From a virus: 64,000 nt of DNA. Each line of letters starts with the position of its first letter. Positions within the stretch are counted from its first letter, which is position 1. This document shows positions 21,650 through 28,846 of this stretch, piece by piece. The translations under genes were made by a program, and so were the position numbers. The notes beneath the pieces are model-generated. The model had not been told where the DNA came from and searched no databases. It worked only from the letters and a program-made list of their open reading frames with translations. The stretch is from the IMG/VR virus record IMGVR_UViG_3300043446_005051, positions 1 through 64,000 of that record; one strand, 5' to 3'.

Positions 21650-21822
21650 AGCCATCCATCAAAAATACCATCATAATTGTTAAGTGCTTCCCAGAACCAA
21701 TAAGAACCATCTACCTCATCCCATTGTTTAGGATGCAAATGCGGAAACATTGTGATTTGCCATTCAATAAAAGCATACTGCCAAGTCTTTCTACTTTTCC
21801 AGAAGATTTTAAGTTTATTCAT
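21646..21822 (-). CDS. Hypothetical protein, 58 aa (tandem paralog B)
   Basis: MNKLKIFWKSRKTWQYAFIE then FPHLHPKQWDEVDGSYWFWEALN. Closely parallels the next gene upstream (MINRLKFLWKDWEECFEYWW, FPHLNYSKWE..., FWFWFALN), so the two arose by tandem duplication. I start it at 21822 to match. Confidence 0.7.
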   Translation of the reverse strand: MNKLKIFWKSRKTWQYAFIEWQITMFPHLHPKQWDEVDGSYWFWEALNNYDGIFDGWL

Positions 21823-22003
21823 CAGATTCATCCAAGTACCATTCATTCCCGTTTAAGGCAAACCAAAACCAAAAGGCATCATCCAATTCATAAATTTTGC
21901 TGTATTCCCATTTGCTATAATTAAGATGTGGAAACTGCAAAATCCACCAATACTCAAAGCATTCTTCCCAGTCTTTCCACAAGAATTTGAGTCTATTTAT
22001 CAT
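21815..22003 (-). CDS. Hypothetical protein, 62 aa (tandem paralog A)
   Basis: MINRLKFLWKDWEECFEYWW, then FPHLNYSKWE and FWFWFALNGNEW. Paralog of 21646-21822 with an 8-bp overlap. Function unknown; the invariant FPHL, W(D/E) and WFWxALN positions mark the family. Confidence 0.7.
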   Translation of the reverse strand: MINRLKFLWKDWEECFEYWWILQFPHLNYSKWEYSKIYELDDAFWFWFALNGNEWYLDESDE

Positions 22004-22063
22004 AGTTACCATAAATCATCAGTGCAACCTCATCTATAGGAGGAAACAATAAAACATACCACT

Positions 22064-22288
22064 TCAGTCATCTTTCTTCATACAAGGGTATTCAAAGTTC
22101 TCTCCAATTTGTTCCAGTAGAGTGCGGGCAAAGTGTATTTGTGCATATTCCTCTGCTTGCTCCACAGTTTCCTCAAGTTCCCTCTCATCATAAACATCAT
22201 AAAACCTATCTCTTTCATAGCAGTGTTTATGTTCTGCGTATTGTTTGAGAACCTTGATGAGAAGTGCAAGTTTTTCTGTGTCAGTCAT
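22064..22288 (-). CDS. Hypothetical acidic helical protein, 74 aa
   Basis: MTDTEKLALLIKVLKQYAEH, then RDRFYDVYDERELEETVEQA. Soluble and helical. The 60-bp gap after it holds only a 13-codon frame that I do not call. Confidence 0.7.
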   Translation of the reverse strand: MTDTEKLALLIKVLKQYAEHKHCYERDRFYDVYDERELEETVEQAEEYAQIHFARTLLEQIGENFEYPCMKKDD

Positions 22289-22311
22289 AATACTATCAAG
22301 TAAAGGAGTTT

Positions 22312-22503
22312 TCAGATTCTACCTCTGAACGCATCTGCAACTTCATCAGGGAGCATAAATGTTCCCATCCAACTATCAGTGGGAGCAAAAGTGTGAAACT
22401 CAAGGGAGAAAACTCTAATCACTGCCTCTCGCAGTTCTTGCTCTGACATATTCATAATGTCTTCAATCTGACATCCGTGATAAGAGTTTAGGATGTTGCT
22501 CAT
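22312..22503 (-). CDS. Hypothetical protein, 63 aa
   Basis: MSNILNSYHGCQIEDIMNMS. Helical start, then PDEVADAFRGR. First gene after the promoter at 22529-22534. No family recognised. Confidence 0.7.
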   Translation of the reverse strand: MSNILNSYHGCQIEDIMNMSEQELREAVIRVFSLEFHTFAPTDSWMGTFMLPDEVADAFRGRI

Positions 22504-22528
22504 TTGCTAGGGATGTGTGTACTAAAGT

Positions 22529-22575
22529 ATCATAGCACAACGGCACACTCATCACAAGGACAAGTGGGCCAGTCT
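22529..22575 (-). promoter_or_regulatory. TTGTGA-17-TATGAT promoter
   Basis: -10 TGC-TATGAT at 22529-22534, with TTGTGA and the same flanking sequence (TTGTGATGAGTGTGCC) as at 18846-18890. A degenerate hairpin lies at 22563-22580. Confidence 0.6.
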
Positions 22576-22593
22576 GTCAAGTGGTCTTTTCAT

Positions 22594-22806
22594 TCATTCT
22601 TCCACCTCCCACTCTACTACACGATACATATCCTGATAGAAAAATTGAAGGTTTAATTCCTCTTCACTATAAAAACTTCGGTCTTCTTTAATGAGACTTT
22701 CTTTCATCTCATTTGCTTTCTCTTCTGATAGGAAGATATTACAGATGTTTAGACTTGCAATTCCAGGTCCACTGTCAAAATCTTCCACGACGACATATAC
22801 TTTCAC
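22594..22806 (-). CDS. Hypothetical protein, 70 aa (MKVY family)
   Basis: MKVYVVVEDFDSGPGIASLN then FLSEEKANEMKESL. Same beta-alpha layout as 5952-6131. Acidic end EVEE. Overlaps the next gene by 4 bp. Function unknown. Confidence 0.7.
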   Translation of the reverse strand: MKVYVVVEDFDSGPGIASLNICNIFLSEEKANEMKESLIKEDRSFYSEEELNLQFFYQDMYRVVEWEVEE

Positions 22807-22979
22807 TTCTTCTCCTCCACTGGAACATAATTCATTTGAAACAAACCTTTTGTGGTTTTCAGTCTTGTGCCTGTCATTTTGTGTTCCATCAGAATTCGGT
22901 GGGGTTCTACCCCAATAACAATATAAACCTCAGGCAAGTCTTTGTATCTCCATTTAGAACCAATTTCAATTTGTGTCAT
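22803..22979 (-). CDS. Hypothetical protein, 58 aa
   Basis: ATG at 22979 (MTQIEIGSKWRYKDLPEVYI). Basic beta-rich protein. The motif GSKWRYKxxPEVYxV resembles small phage proteins with a KOW- or SH3-like fold; weak. Confidence 0.65.
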   Translation of the reverse strand: MTQIEIGSKWRYKDLPEVYIVIGVEPHRILMEHKMTGTRLKTTKGLFQMNYVPVEEKK

Positions 22980-23080
22980 TTCTTCACCCACAAACAATCA
23001 AAGCACAAATACATCATCCATCGCACAAACCTATTTGGCACTTGTCCTTCTACTGGAGTATAACATATACTCCATACCAT
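22976..23080 (-). CDS. Possible small protein, 34 aa
   Basis: MVWSICYTPVEGQVPNRFVR. It overlaps the better-supported 23031-23219 frame by 50 bp but couples neatly (ATGA) to the gene starting at 22979. Marginal. Confidence 0.3.
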   Translation of the reverse strand: MVWSICYTPVEGQVPNRFVRWMMYLCFDCLWVKK

Positions 23081-23219
23081 CAGGACGATTGCCGAACATA
23101 TAACAAGTCCAGTTAGATTGTTTTGGTAGATTGATAGCATAAGAACTTGTAGGTAGATTATCACCAGAAGGTTTTACTGGTTGTCCTATATTCTGTTCCG
23201 TTGGTTTCCATTCAGTCAT
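23031..23219 (-). CDS. Hypothetical protein, 62 aa
   Basis: MTEWKPTEQNIGQPVKPSGD, a Pro/Ser-rich start, then NWTCYMFGNRPDGMEYMLYS. Soluble. Start overlaps the upstream stop by 4 bp. No family recognised. Confidence 0.65.
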   Translation of the reverse strand: MTEWKPTEQNIGQPVKPSGDNLPTSSYAINLPKQSNWTCYMFGNRPDGMEYMLYSSRRTSAK

Positions 23220-23572
23220 TTGTGATACTTCAAAATCATTTTGAGTGTTGTTGCTGGAGACATATCCTCATCAATTTTATGAGGTTTTAGAAGTTCTACA
23301 AGTTCTTCATATTTCTCTTTGTAGTTAGTTCCCAAATCTACATTCTCATCACACAGAGCATCCTGAAGAATTCTCAAAGACGCTCCTATTTTATTTGGAT
23401 GGTCTTTGGGAGTATACTGAAAGCCCCCAAATACACGGGTCATCCAGTTGGGGGGATATGCATACTTATGAATAACTTTTCGGACATCATCTTCGTCTAA
23501 AGTGTATCGGAAATGATATACTGGAAAATATCCATTCTCTGCTGATAGGTCTCTGCAATAATCAAATTTCAT
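23216..23572 (-). CDS. Hypothetical protein, 118 aa
   Basis: Mixed alpha/beta, with a helical C-terminus (NYKEKYEELVELLKPHKIDE). No family recognised. Part of the coupled run 24043 to 22594. Confidence 0.7.
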   Translation of the reverse strand: MKFDYCRDLSAENGYFPVYHFRYTLDEDDVRKVIHKYAYPPNWMTRVFGGFQYTPKDHPNKIGASLRILQDALCDENVDLGTNYKEKYEELVELLKPHKIDEDMSPATTLKMILKYHK

Positions 23573-23756
23573 TTTGCTCCTGTTGGTATTCGTCTTGTTG
23601 GTCTAGACGTTTTTCAAGTTGCTCAATTCTATCACAGAGTTCCGTAATAACACAAATCAGGGAAGGATAGCAAATAATTTCAGTATCATTCCCATCTTCC
23701 ATATCAATATGCTTGGAATAGCAGAGTTCCTTTGTAAAGTCTCGGTTAGTAGTCAT
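23562..23756 (-). CDS. Hypothetical protein, 64 aa
   Basis: ATG at 23756 (MTTNRDFTKELCYSKHIDME). Acidic start, coiled-coil end (ELCDRIEQLEKRLDQQDEYQ). Overlaps the next gene by 11 bp. Confidence 0.65.
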   Translation of the reverse strand: MTTNRDFTKELCYSKHIDMEDGNDTEIICYPSLICVITELCDRIEQLEKRLDQQDEYQQEQNEI

Positions 23757-24043
23757 CAAAATTCCTCCACAATCAGAACACCATTTAGACAGGTAATACC
23801 AGTTTTATCAAGTTCTTCTTTTGCTTTTTGTAAATCTAGTTCATCAAGTTTTCTACCAACATAATCACCAAAGTCAACCTCGCAGTCATCAGAACAATAA
23901 CCAGGCAATGCATCAATCAAATAATCTTCAACACCGCAAAGAATTTGAATTGCCTTGCGTTTGTGTTGATCAGTAATCTCAGTGTCTGGTCGTGCAACAA
24001 TCTGAGTGATGTGATTGAAGAGTTCATCCACTGTCATAGTCAT
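23756..24043 (-). CDS. Hypothetical protein, 95 aa
   Basis: ATG at 24043 (MTMTVDELFNHITQIVARPD). Acidic, helical. No family recognised. Four-base overlap with the upstream gene. Confidence 0.65.
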   Translation of the reverse strand: MTMTVDELFNHITQIVARPDTEITDQHKRKAIQILCGVEDYLIDALPGYCSDDCEVDFGDYVGRKLDELDLQKAKEELDKTGITCLNGVLIVEEF

Positions 24044-24303
24044 TTCAATTCCCCCCATCCACTGAAGTATTCTGTAAAGAAAGCAAATCCTAAACTAAAG
24101 TTGCGTTGTTGAAAATCTACACTCATAAGAGAACCACCAAAGAAAGAAAACAAGATGTTGATACCACCACCAGAATGGGTGATATAGCCAGGAGTTTCAA
24201 AATTTACCAAGAGCAGTGATTTGGTTTTGATAATACCAAACTGCCAGGTGCGACTTACCTCACCATTGCCCCAAGTTTTTTTGTCAAATTGAAAAATCTT
24301 CAT
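24040..24303 (-). CDS. Hypothetical protein, 87 aa
   Basis: ATG at 24303 (MKIFQFDKKTWGNGEVSRTW). The longer frame is excluded by the promoter at 24325-24330. Beta-rich, hydrophobic, Gly- and Phe-rich end. No family recognised. Confidence 0.65.
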   Translation of the reverse strand: MKIFQFDKKTWGNGEVSRTWQFGIIKTKSLLLVNFETPGYITHSGGGINILFSFFGGSLMSVDFQQRNFSLGFAFFTEYFSGWGELK

Positions 24304-24324
24304 CGGTTGGTTGCTTACAACGTC

Positions 24325-24371
24325 ATAATAGCAAAAAACACACCACTCGCAAGGAGCAGTGTGCCAGTTCG
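24325..24371 (-). promoter_or_regulatory. TTGCGA-16-TATTAT promoter and hairpin remnant
   Basis: -10 TGC-TATTAT at 24325-24330, TTGCGA upstream, with the imperfect CACTTGACGAACTGGCAC hairpin overlapping the end of the previous gene (24360-24380). Confidence 0.55.
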
Positions 24372-24737
24372 TCAAGTGGTCTTTTTGTTAATATCGTCCA
24401 CAAGCTCAGTCAGCTCATCAAACATTTCTTTCGTATAAGGAACTAACTCTACTTCACCTCTATCAACTTGGTCTTTTAATACATACAGGTAATCAAGAAA
24501 TTCTTTTTCAATTACATCTCCCTGCAATTCATCCCAAAAATATAAACTACATTGTTCAAGAGGGTCATCATTAGGAAGAAGTGCATAGTCCTTCTGATTA
24601 TCTTCAAACCACACAAGGTCCATCCAATTTATAAAAGCACGGCGCATTGATTGGAATCCTGTAGGAATGCAATGTCCGAAAATGTACTCCCATTGTGACA
24701 TCTTGGATTTTCCAAAAACTTTTCTACTAAAAGTCAT
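24372..24737 (-). CDS. Hypothetical protein, 121 aa
   Basis: Trp/Phe-rich, acidic second half (LYVLKDQVDRGEVELVPYTK). Shares aromatic-rich, WMD-LV-W motifs with 26798-27037. Four-base overlap with the upstream gene. No family recognised. Confidence 0.65.
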   Translation of the reverse strand: MTFSRKVFGKSKMSQWEYIFGHCIPTGFQSMRRAFINWMDLVWFEDNQKDYALLPNDDPLEQCSLYFWDELQGDVIEKEFLDYLYVLKDQVDRGEVELVPYTKEMFDELTELVDDINKKTT

Positions 24738-24898
24738 TGATTCAGAGTCCTCCTACAGTATTCAAAACGTTTCCACTCATCATCTGAAAAATTATCACTA
24801 GCATATGGAATTCCCACTGTATATGCACAAAATTTATTAATTTCTTCAGTCTTATTTGAAGCTGATGCAATGAGAGTTGCAGCAATAAATTCAATCAT
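24734..24898 (-). CDS. Hypothetical protein, 54 aa
   Basis: MIEFIAATLIASASNKTEEI. Helical start, then polar tail with FEYCRRTL. Four-base overlap with the next gene. No family recognised. Confidence 0.6.
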   Translation of the reverse strand: MIEFIAATLIASASNKTEEINKFCAYTVGIPYASDNFSDDEWKRFEYCRRTLNQ

Positions 24899-24904
24899 TA
24901 GAAA

Positions 24905-25303
24905 TCAAGAATAATTGAAATGAAACTGTTGATGAAATGAGAACATTGGAACGTTCTTCTTCTCAATCATTCTTTTCAGTTGACCTGGAATGAAGGAAGA
25001 ATAATGAGTCATAAACTTTTCTTCACTGACTCTCTGAAGAGATTCAAAGTAATATGGACCTGCAGTTTCTTTGATTGAATCTAGAATGTCCTGTTCATTG
25101 TAGTTACGTTCCACAAAGAGATAGATGCTTCTACCTTCTCCAGTTGCCATATAGTCAATGACATAGTATGCAAAGAAAGCATCCTTTTCTTTCTCAAGTT
25201 GAATTCGTTCTTTTTCTTCCTCTTCTTTTAGATATTGGTCATATTGTTCAATATCCTTCTGTGTCATTCCAGGAAAGAGAGTTGGATGTGGAGTATCAGT
25301 CAT
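24905..25303 (-). CDS. Hypothetical protein, 132 aa
   Basis: Charged coiled region (QYLKEEEEKERIQLEKEKDA) leading to an alpha/beta segment and an aromatic end. Soluble. No family recognised. Confidence 0.65.
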   Translation of the reverse strand: MTDTPHPTLFPGMTQKDIEQYDQYLKEEEEKERIQLEKEKDAFFAYYVIDYMATGEGRSIYLFVERNYNEQDILDSIKETAGPYYFESLQRVSEEKFMTHYSSFIPGQLKRMIEKKNVPMFSFHQQFHFNYS

Positions 25304-25312
25304 TTCAGTTCC

Positions 25313-25633
25313 TCACCATTCTGTGACAACATTTACAAAAAAACCAAGTTTGTCTTTGAGACATTTTACCATAAATTCCTGAAATTCGTAAGCAGTCGGA
25401 GAACATTCCTCAATCAACACAGTATAATCCTCTTCACCATCCAAGTGAAGATTATAAGAAACATCCACAATTCTCAAATCGGCATAATTTACATAAGAAT
25501 ATTGATTTGTATTAGTAGAACTTACTCCAACTTTTTTAAGGGAATTTTGAACAACAGAGTTCTTATGAGTTTCAAGGATTTCGTCTGCAACTTCTTTGAT
25601 TTTGGCAAGGATTTGTAATTCCATTTCAGTCAT
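25313..25633 (-). CDS. Hypothetical protein, 106 aa
   Basis: Starts at ATG 25633 (MTEMELQILAKIKEVADEIL), overlapping the upstream membrane-gene stop by 8 bp; ATG 25624 is an alternative. Helical then beta-rich. No family recognised. Confidence 0.65.
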   Translation of the reverse strand: MTEMELQILAKIKEVADEILETHKNSVVQNSLKKVGVSSTNTNQYSYVNYADLRIVDVSYNLHLDGEEDYTVLIEECSPTAYEFQEFMVKCLKDKLGFFVNVVTEW

Positions 25634-25805
25634 TTGAATTTTCAACCATTTTCAAAAATTCAACTCCCAAATCAATAAAAATTAAAATAAAAATAAAGAT
25701 TGCTGGAATAAGAACACCTAATCCCAAAAAGACACAAGAAAGATAAATCAAAAAACCACATCTAATGAAAATCCAAAAAAGATACAAAAGGTCTTTTTTA
25801 GTCAT
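25626..25805 (-). CDS. Small membrane protein, 59 aa
   Basis: MTKKDLLYLFWIFIRCGFLI is the first of two hydrophobic segments; the second (FLGLGVLIPAIFIFILIFI) follows closely, making a membrane hairpin. Function unknown. Confidence 0.65.
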   Translation of the reverse strand: MTKKDLLYLFWIFIRCGFLIYLSCVFLGLGVLIPAIFIFILIFIDLGVEFLKMVENSND

Positions 25806-25849
25806 TTGGTGTCCCTGTAATTGTGATAAACCTCATCTAAATCTTCATT

Positions 25850-25996
25850 TCATTGACTGTCATAAATCTCTTTGAGTTTATGATAAAGTGGATTTATTAC
25901 AGTTCCAATTACATCTTTAGAGTCAAGAATAAGATAAAGATACCTCAGTTGCTCTTCAGTGAGTGTGACCTTATAGGTCTTTTCAACTTCAATCAT
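25850..25996 (-). CDS. Hypothetical protein, 48 aa (TYxVTLTExQ family)
   Basis: MIEVEKTYKVTLTEEQLRYL. Its opening matches the 147-aa product at 14020-14463, but it ends after one helix. First gene below the promoter at 26023-26028. Confidence 0.65.
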   Translation of the reverse strand: MIEVEKTYKVTLTEEQLRYLYLILDSKDVIGTVINPLYHKLKEIYDSQ

Positions 25997-26022
25997 TTCA
26001 GTTCATTTGTGGGTATGAGAGT

Positions 26023-26075
26023 ATTGTACACCATCTGGAGAGGAATCCCCAGAGTACTGTGCCAGTTGTTCAGGT
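26023..26075 (-). promoter_or_regulatory. TGTG-TACAAT promoter
   Basis: -10 TACAAT at 26023-26028, with the TGTG extension. A degenerate GCCACCTGAACAACTGGCAC hairpin lies at 26059-26078. Confidence 0.5.
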
Positions 26076-26079
26076 GGCC

Positions 26080-26298
26080 TCAATAAGCATCCATATAATT
26101 TAGACATTCCTCAATTTCGGCATTAACATATTCCATATCATAAGTATACTTTTGATGAAACCGTGCCCAAATCTCCCATTGATTGCTTCCAAGATTGTTG
26201 ATGGAGATGATGTCACAATCATCAATACTTTCAATTGCATTTGCGACTCTGAAAGTTTCGTATTGACCCTGTATAACTCTACTAAAGACCTCAGCCAT
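26080..26298 (-). CDS. Hypothetical protein, 72 aa
   Basis: MAEVFSRVIQGQYETFRVAN, beta-rich, with an acidic C-terminal helix. No family recognised. Confidence 0.65.
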   Translation of the reverse strand: MAEVFSRVIQGQYETFRVANAIESIDDCDIISINNLGSNQWEIWARFHQKYTYDMEYVNAEIEECLNYMDAY

Positions 26299-26337
26299 CT
26301 TTACTCACCATCAGAGTTTGGATTTGTTCTTCTTGTT

Positions 26338-26556
26338 TCATTTAGAATAATCCTCCCACCTCGGAATGGAACCGCAGATTTTATCGACAGAAGTTGAGAA
26401 CCCTTTCTTTCCTTGTTCTGTCCTACAATTCATCGCACTCTCATAAGCAACCTGAAAGGTGTGATGTTTTTGGTAGACTGTGTAACTGTCATTGCCCGCC
26501 ACAATAATAGTTAGAAATGCAAAAAAGATAATAAGAATTAGAAAGTCATTTTTCAT
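26338..26556 (-). CDS. Small exported or membrane-anchored protein, 72 aa
   Basis: MKNDFLILIIFFAFLTIIVA is a hydrophobic N-terminal segment; the remainder is polar with two cysteines (CRTEQGKKG, ICGSIP). Could be exported or anchored. Four-base overlap with the upstream gene. Confidence 0.65.
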   Translation of the reverse strand: MKNDFLILIIFFAFLTIIVAGNDSYTVYQKHHTFQVAYESAMNCRTEQGKKGFSTSVDKICGSIPRWEDYSK

Positions 26557-26801
26557 TTGTGGTTCTCCATCTGTTGAATAATCGCAGTCAGTCGTTCAAT
26601 CTCCCTGCAAGCATCGTAAATCAAACGATGGGGTTTGTCTTTCCACGTATACTGATAATCACCTCGCCCTGATGGAGCAAGACGCAAATGATAGGTCATC
26701 TGTGTAGGCATATCGGGAATTTCACAATCATTCTTCAATCTCTCAAGTTCTTCTTGAGGAATATGAGTGAAGTTCCATTCAGGTGTGGGAATAATAGTCA
26801 T
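26553..26801 (-). CDS. Hypothetical protein, 82 aa
   Basis: MTIIPTPEWNFTHIPQEELE, later RYWKDKPHRLIYDACREIER-like helix. From memory, the KPHRLIYDACREIERLT pattern is common in cyanophage proteins. Function unknown. Confidence 0.7.
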   Translation of the reverse strand: MTIIPTPEWNFTHIPQEELERLKNDCEIPDMPTQMTYHLRLAPSGRGDYQYTWKDKPHRLIYDACREIERLTAIIQQMENHK

Positions 26802-27037
26802 TCCAGTTCTCCGAACGAATTAAACTCTTTTTGAAATGCAATCATATCAGGTTGCATAAATTCCCATTCACTGTTCAAAGAAAACCAGAATAGAGCAGTG
26901 AGTTCTTGTTGCCTGTATTCCTTTGGATTATCAATGTAGGATTGATAGTAAGTATAAAAGTCCTGAGAATAAACTCCGAAGATGGCACATAACCAGACTT
27001 CAAAATTATGTTTGAATTCAAAAAATGGATTTGACAT
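26798..27037 (-). CDS. Hypothetical aromatic-rich protein, 79 aa
   Basis: MSNPFFEFKHNFEVWLCAIF then TALFWFSLNSEWEFMQPDMI. Shares the WFxLNxEW type motif with 21815-22003. Function unknown. Confidence 0.65.
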   Translation of the reverse strand: MSNPFFEFKHNFEVWLCAIFGVYSQDFYTYYQSYIDNPKEYRQQELTALFWFSLNSEWEFMQPDMIAFQKEFNSFGELE

Positions 27038-27058
27038 CGGTATTGGGTTTACTGGAAC

Positions 27059-27110
27059 ATCATATCAGAAAAAGACACACCACTCAAGAAGCAGTGTGCC
27101 AGTGGTCAAA
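27059..27110 (-). promoter_or_regulatory. Promoter region with TATGAT
   Basis: -10 TATGAT at 27059-27064. A GTGTGCC hairpin remnant lies at 27094-27115. Confidence 0.45.
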
Positions 27111-27113
27111 GTG

Positions 27114-27185
27114 TCACTTTACAATACTATCAGAGAGTGAAAGAACAGGAGCACCGTTTCCAATGCCAATAATTCGTGTTACCAT
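27114..27185 (-). CDS. Possible small protein, 23 aa
   Basis: MVTRIIGIGNGAPVLSLSDS. Overlaps the end of the 94-aa gene by 7 bp, as neighbouring genes do, but is too short to be sure of. Confidence 0.3.
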   Translation of the reverse strand: MVTRIIGIGNGAPVLSLSDSIVK

Positions 27186-27463
27186 ATCAGAATAGGGGGA
27201 GTTGGAGCTTCACCACAGTATGCTCCAACCAGTGAAGCATCTTTAATTTTTTCTGCACACTTTTGGAAGGTGGCAAGATTTTCCTGGTACACTCCCATTT
27301 CGTTACTGTTGCTAATGTACCTAGTAATCATTGATCCCGTAACAACTCCTCCTAATAGTAAAAAGAAAAAAGTAAGTACTCCAACTCCAATAGTGAATAT
27401 AGAAAAAATGTCATTGGCATTTTTCTTTAGAAATTTTTTATATTCTTCAATCATATATTTCAA
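27179..27463 (-). CDS. Predicted membrane protein, 94 aa
   Basis: A hydrophobic segment, FTIGVGVLTFFFLLLGGVVTG, follows a basic N-terminus (KKFLKKNAND), with a cysteine-containing polar tail. One transmembrane span, N-in orientation expected. Function unknown. Confidence 0.65.
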   Translation of the reverse strand: MKYMIEEYKKFLKKNANDIFSIFTIGVGVLTFFFLLLGGVVTGSMITRYISNSNEMGVYQENLATFQKCAEKIKDASLVGAYCGEAPTPPILIW

Positions 27464-27789
27464 ACCTTAAGTTGTTCTGGACTTTGTTGTGTGCAAACCT
27501 GATATTGATGCCCTTCGGGAAGCGTATAACGCAGGCATTCCCTCCAGCGAGGGTCTGGAGTCACCTCAGAATACTTTGTAGACCAATCATACCAGCGATT
27601 TGCGTGAGGTAGAAACACATTCACACGCACAAGCCTTTGATTAGAAAACCAGGCTTTACATTGAACTCCTTCAAATACACGTCCACGATTGTTGTAATAA
27701 ACATTACAAGTTGTGGGGCGATAGATTGGTTGTGCAACAGCAGGAAGAGTAGAAAGAAGAATTGATGCAGAAAGAAGAATGTTTTTCAT
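27460..27789 (-). CDS. Small secreted protein, 109 aa
   Basis: Cleavable signal peptide (MKNILLSASILLSTLPAVAQ, likely cut after AVA). The mature ~90 residues are basic and Trp/Tyr-rich with cysteines (TTCNVYYN, VQCKAW, RECLRY, QVCTQ), consistent with disulfides in the periplasm. No family recognised; probably an envelope-acting protein. Confidence 0.75.
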   Translation of the reverse strand: MKNILLSASILLSTLPAVAQPIYRPTTCNVYYNNRGRVFEGVQCKAWFSNQRLVRVNVFLPHANRWYDWSTKYSEVTPDPRWRECLRYTLPEGHQYQVCTQQSPEQLKV

Positions 27790-27796
27790 TTTAAAA

Positions 27797-27946
27797 TTAG
27801 CGAATTCGTGTACGTTCGTTTCTTTCGTATTTTATGAGTTTGTCTCTCAGCCTCTTAATTTCATATTCTAGACATTTAATATGATTCTCTAGAACAATGA
27901 AAGTGATTATCCAAGCAATGAAACTGATAGTGAGAAGGATTTCCAT
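27797..27946 (-). CDS. Small membrane-anchored coiled-coil protein, 49 aa
   Basis: MEILLTISFIAWIITFIVLE is a transmembrane segment; the tail (YEIKRLRDKLIKYERNERTR) is a charged helix. The layout resembles small phage membrane peptides such as spanin-like or holin-adjacent proteins, without proof. Confidence 0.6.
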   Translation of the reverse strand: MEILLTISFIAWIITFIVLENHIKCLEYEIKRLRDKLIKYERNERTRIR

Positions 27947-27954
27947 TTTACATT

Positions 27955-28191
27955 TTATTTAAATGACCAGTTTTTAGAAAGAACATCAATTTCTAAAGAT
28001 AGATTATAAATCCAAGTAATGAAATAAAACAAACTTGATTCTCCAATTGAAATTTGAAGGTAAGGAATTAATTCAGGAAATTCAGTGGTTCTAACTGTGA
28101 ATGTTAGTAACGTAAATTTAGAAAAGATAAAGAAACGATATCGAATATCATATCCAAAATCATATTCTTTATCGAAAGAAAAAAGTTTCAT
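27955..28191 (-). CDS. Hypothetical protein, 78 aa
   Basis: MKLFSFDKEYDFGYDIRYRF. Alternating aromatic and polar residues suggest beta structure, perhaps membrane-associated. No family recognised. Confidence 0.6.
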   Translation of the reverse strand: MKLFSFDKEYDFGYDIRYRFFIFSKFTLLTFTVRTTEFPELIPYLQISIGESSLFYFITWIYNLSLEIDVLSKNWSFK

Positions 28192-28202
28192 AAAAATAAA
28201 AA

Positions 28203-28607
28203 TCAGAGAGCTGCAATCTCTTCTTCAGAGAGAAAATGACCGAATGAACTTGGTACTTCCTCTAGACCATCTTTTGTTTGCTTATATTCATTTAGATCGA
28301 TGACATAATTTTGATTTAGCATCTCACGCATAATATCAAACTTATCTTCATTCATTGAAGAAGTCTTGATTTCTTTTACAGGCTTCACAGAAGCGTTGGA
28401 TTGTGAGGATGTAATCAGAGTCTCAGCATCTACTTTAAGCTCCTTCAGAGTCTTCTGAACAGCAATAGGATTGCCAAGCATTGAAGGGTTACTGCACTTG
28501 TAAAGAACCCACTTTGAACTTGATTTCTTTTGAATATAACCAACCATCTTTGGTCCTTCATTGATTTGGTATTCACCAGCTTGAATACGAGAAAATTTCA
28601 GAGTCAT
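28203..28607 (-). CDS. Hypothetical protein, 134 aa (RIQAGxY family)
   Basis: Starts MTLKFSRIQAGEYQINEGPK and MVGYIQKKSS. The 172-aa product at 31591-32109 begins with the same FxRIQAGxYxI...VGYI pattern. The rest differs: here a helical tail, there an acidic tail. Function unknown. Confidence 0.75.
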   Translation of the reverse strand: MTLKFSRIQAGEYQINEGPKMVGYIQKKSSSKWVLYKCSNPSMLGNPIAVQKTLKELKVDAETLITSSQSNASVKPVKEIKTSSMNEDKFDIMREMLNQNYVIDLNEYKQTKDGLEEVPSSFGHFLSEEEIAAL

Positions 28608-28644
28608 AATGAAGAAGAAACGTCAGTTGTCTGTTGACTAGCAT

Positions 28645-28690
28645 ATCATAGCACACTCAAGCTCAGCTTAAAAGCTATCTATGCCAGTCC
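28645..28690 (-). promoter_or_regulatory. TGC-TATGAT promoter
   Basis: -10 TATGAT (28645-28650) with TTTTAA 17 bp upstream. Drives the 134-aa gene and the genes downstream. Confidence 0.5.
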
Positions 28691-28719
28691 ACAAATTGTC
28701 ACAAGAGCTATTGATTATA

Positions 28720-28845
28720 TTGACAAATATAAAATCACTGCTACAATCCTTCTGTTACTGAAGGATTTATTATATCTATAAGAATACTATAGAATATTTA
28801 ATCGAGAGATGACCGAAGGTCATTTACTCCGAAGGAGTAAATTCT
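28720..28845 (+). ncRNA. Putative small RNA unit, copy A (promoter plus two hairpins)
   Basis: TTGACA (28720-28725), 16-bp spacer, extended -10 TGC-TACAAT (28742-28747), then an AT-rich stretch and two hairpins with GAA loops: ATGACC-GAA-GGTCAT (28809-28823) and TTTACTCC-GAA-GGAGTAAA (28823-28841). On the minus strand the same hairpins have cUUCGg loops and sit 6 bp after the HNH gene stop. A near-identical unit lies at 50728-50850. It could be a plus-strand small RNA, a bidirectional terminator or both. Confidence 0.5.
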
Positions 28846-28846
28846 C

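Noticed and set aside
22004-22063. 13-codon frame MTEVVCFIVSSYR after the 74-aa gene
   Set aside because: Too short and no context support beyond an overlapping stop.
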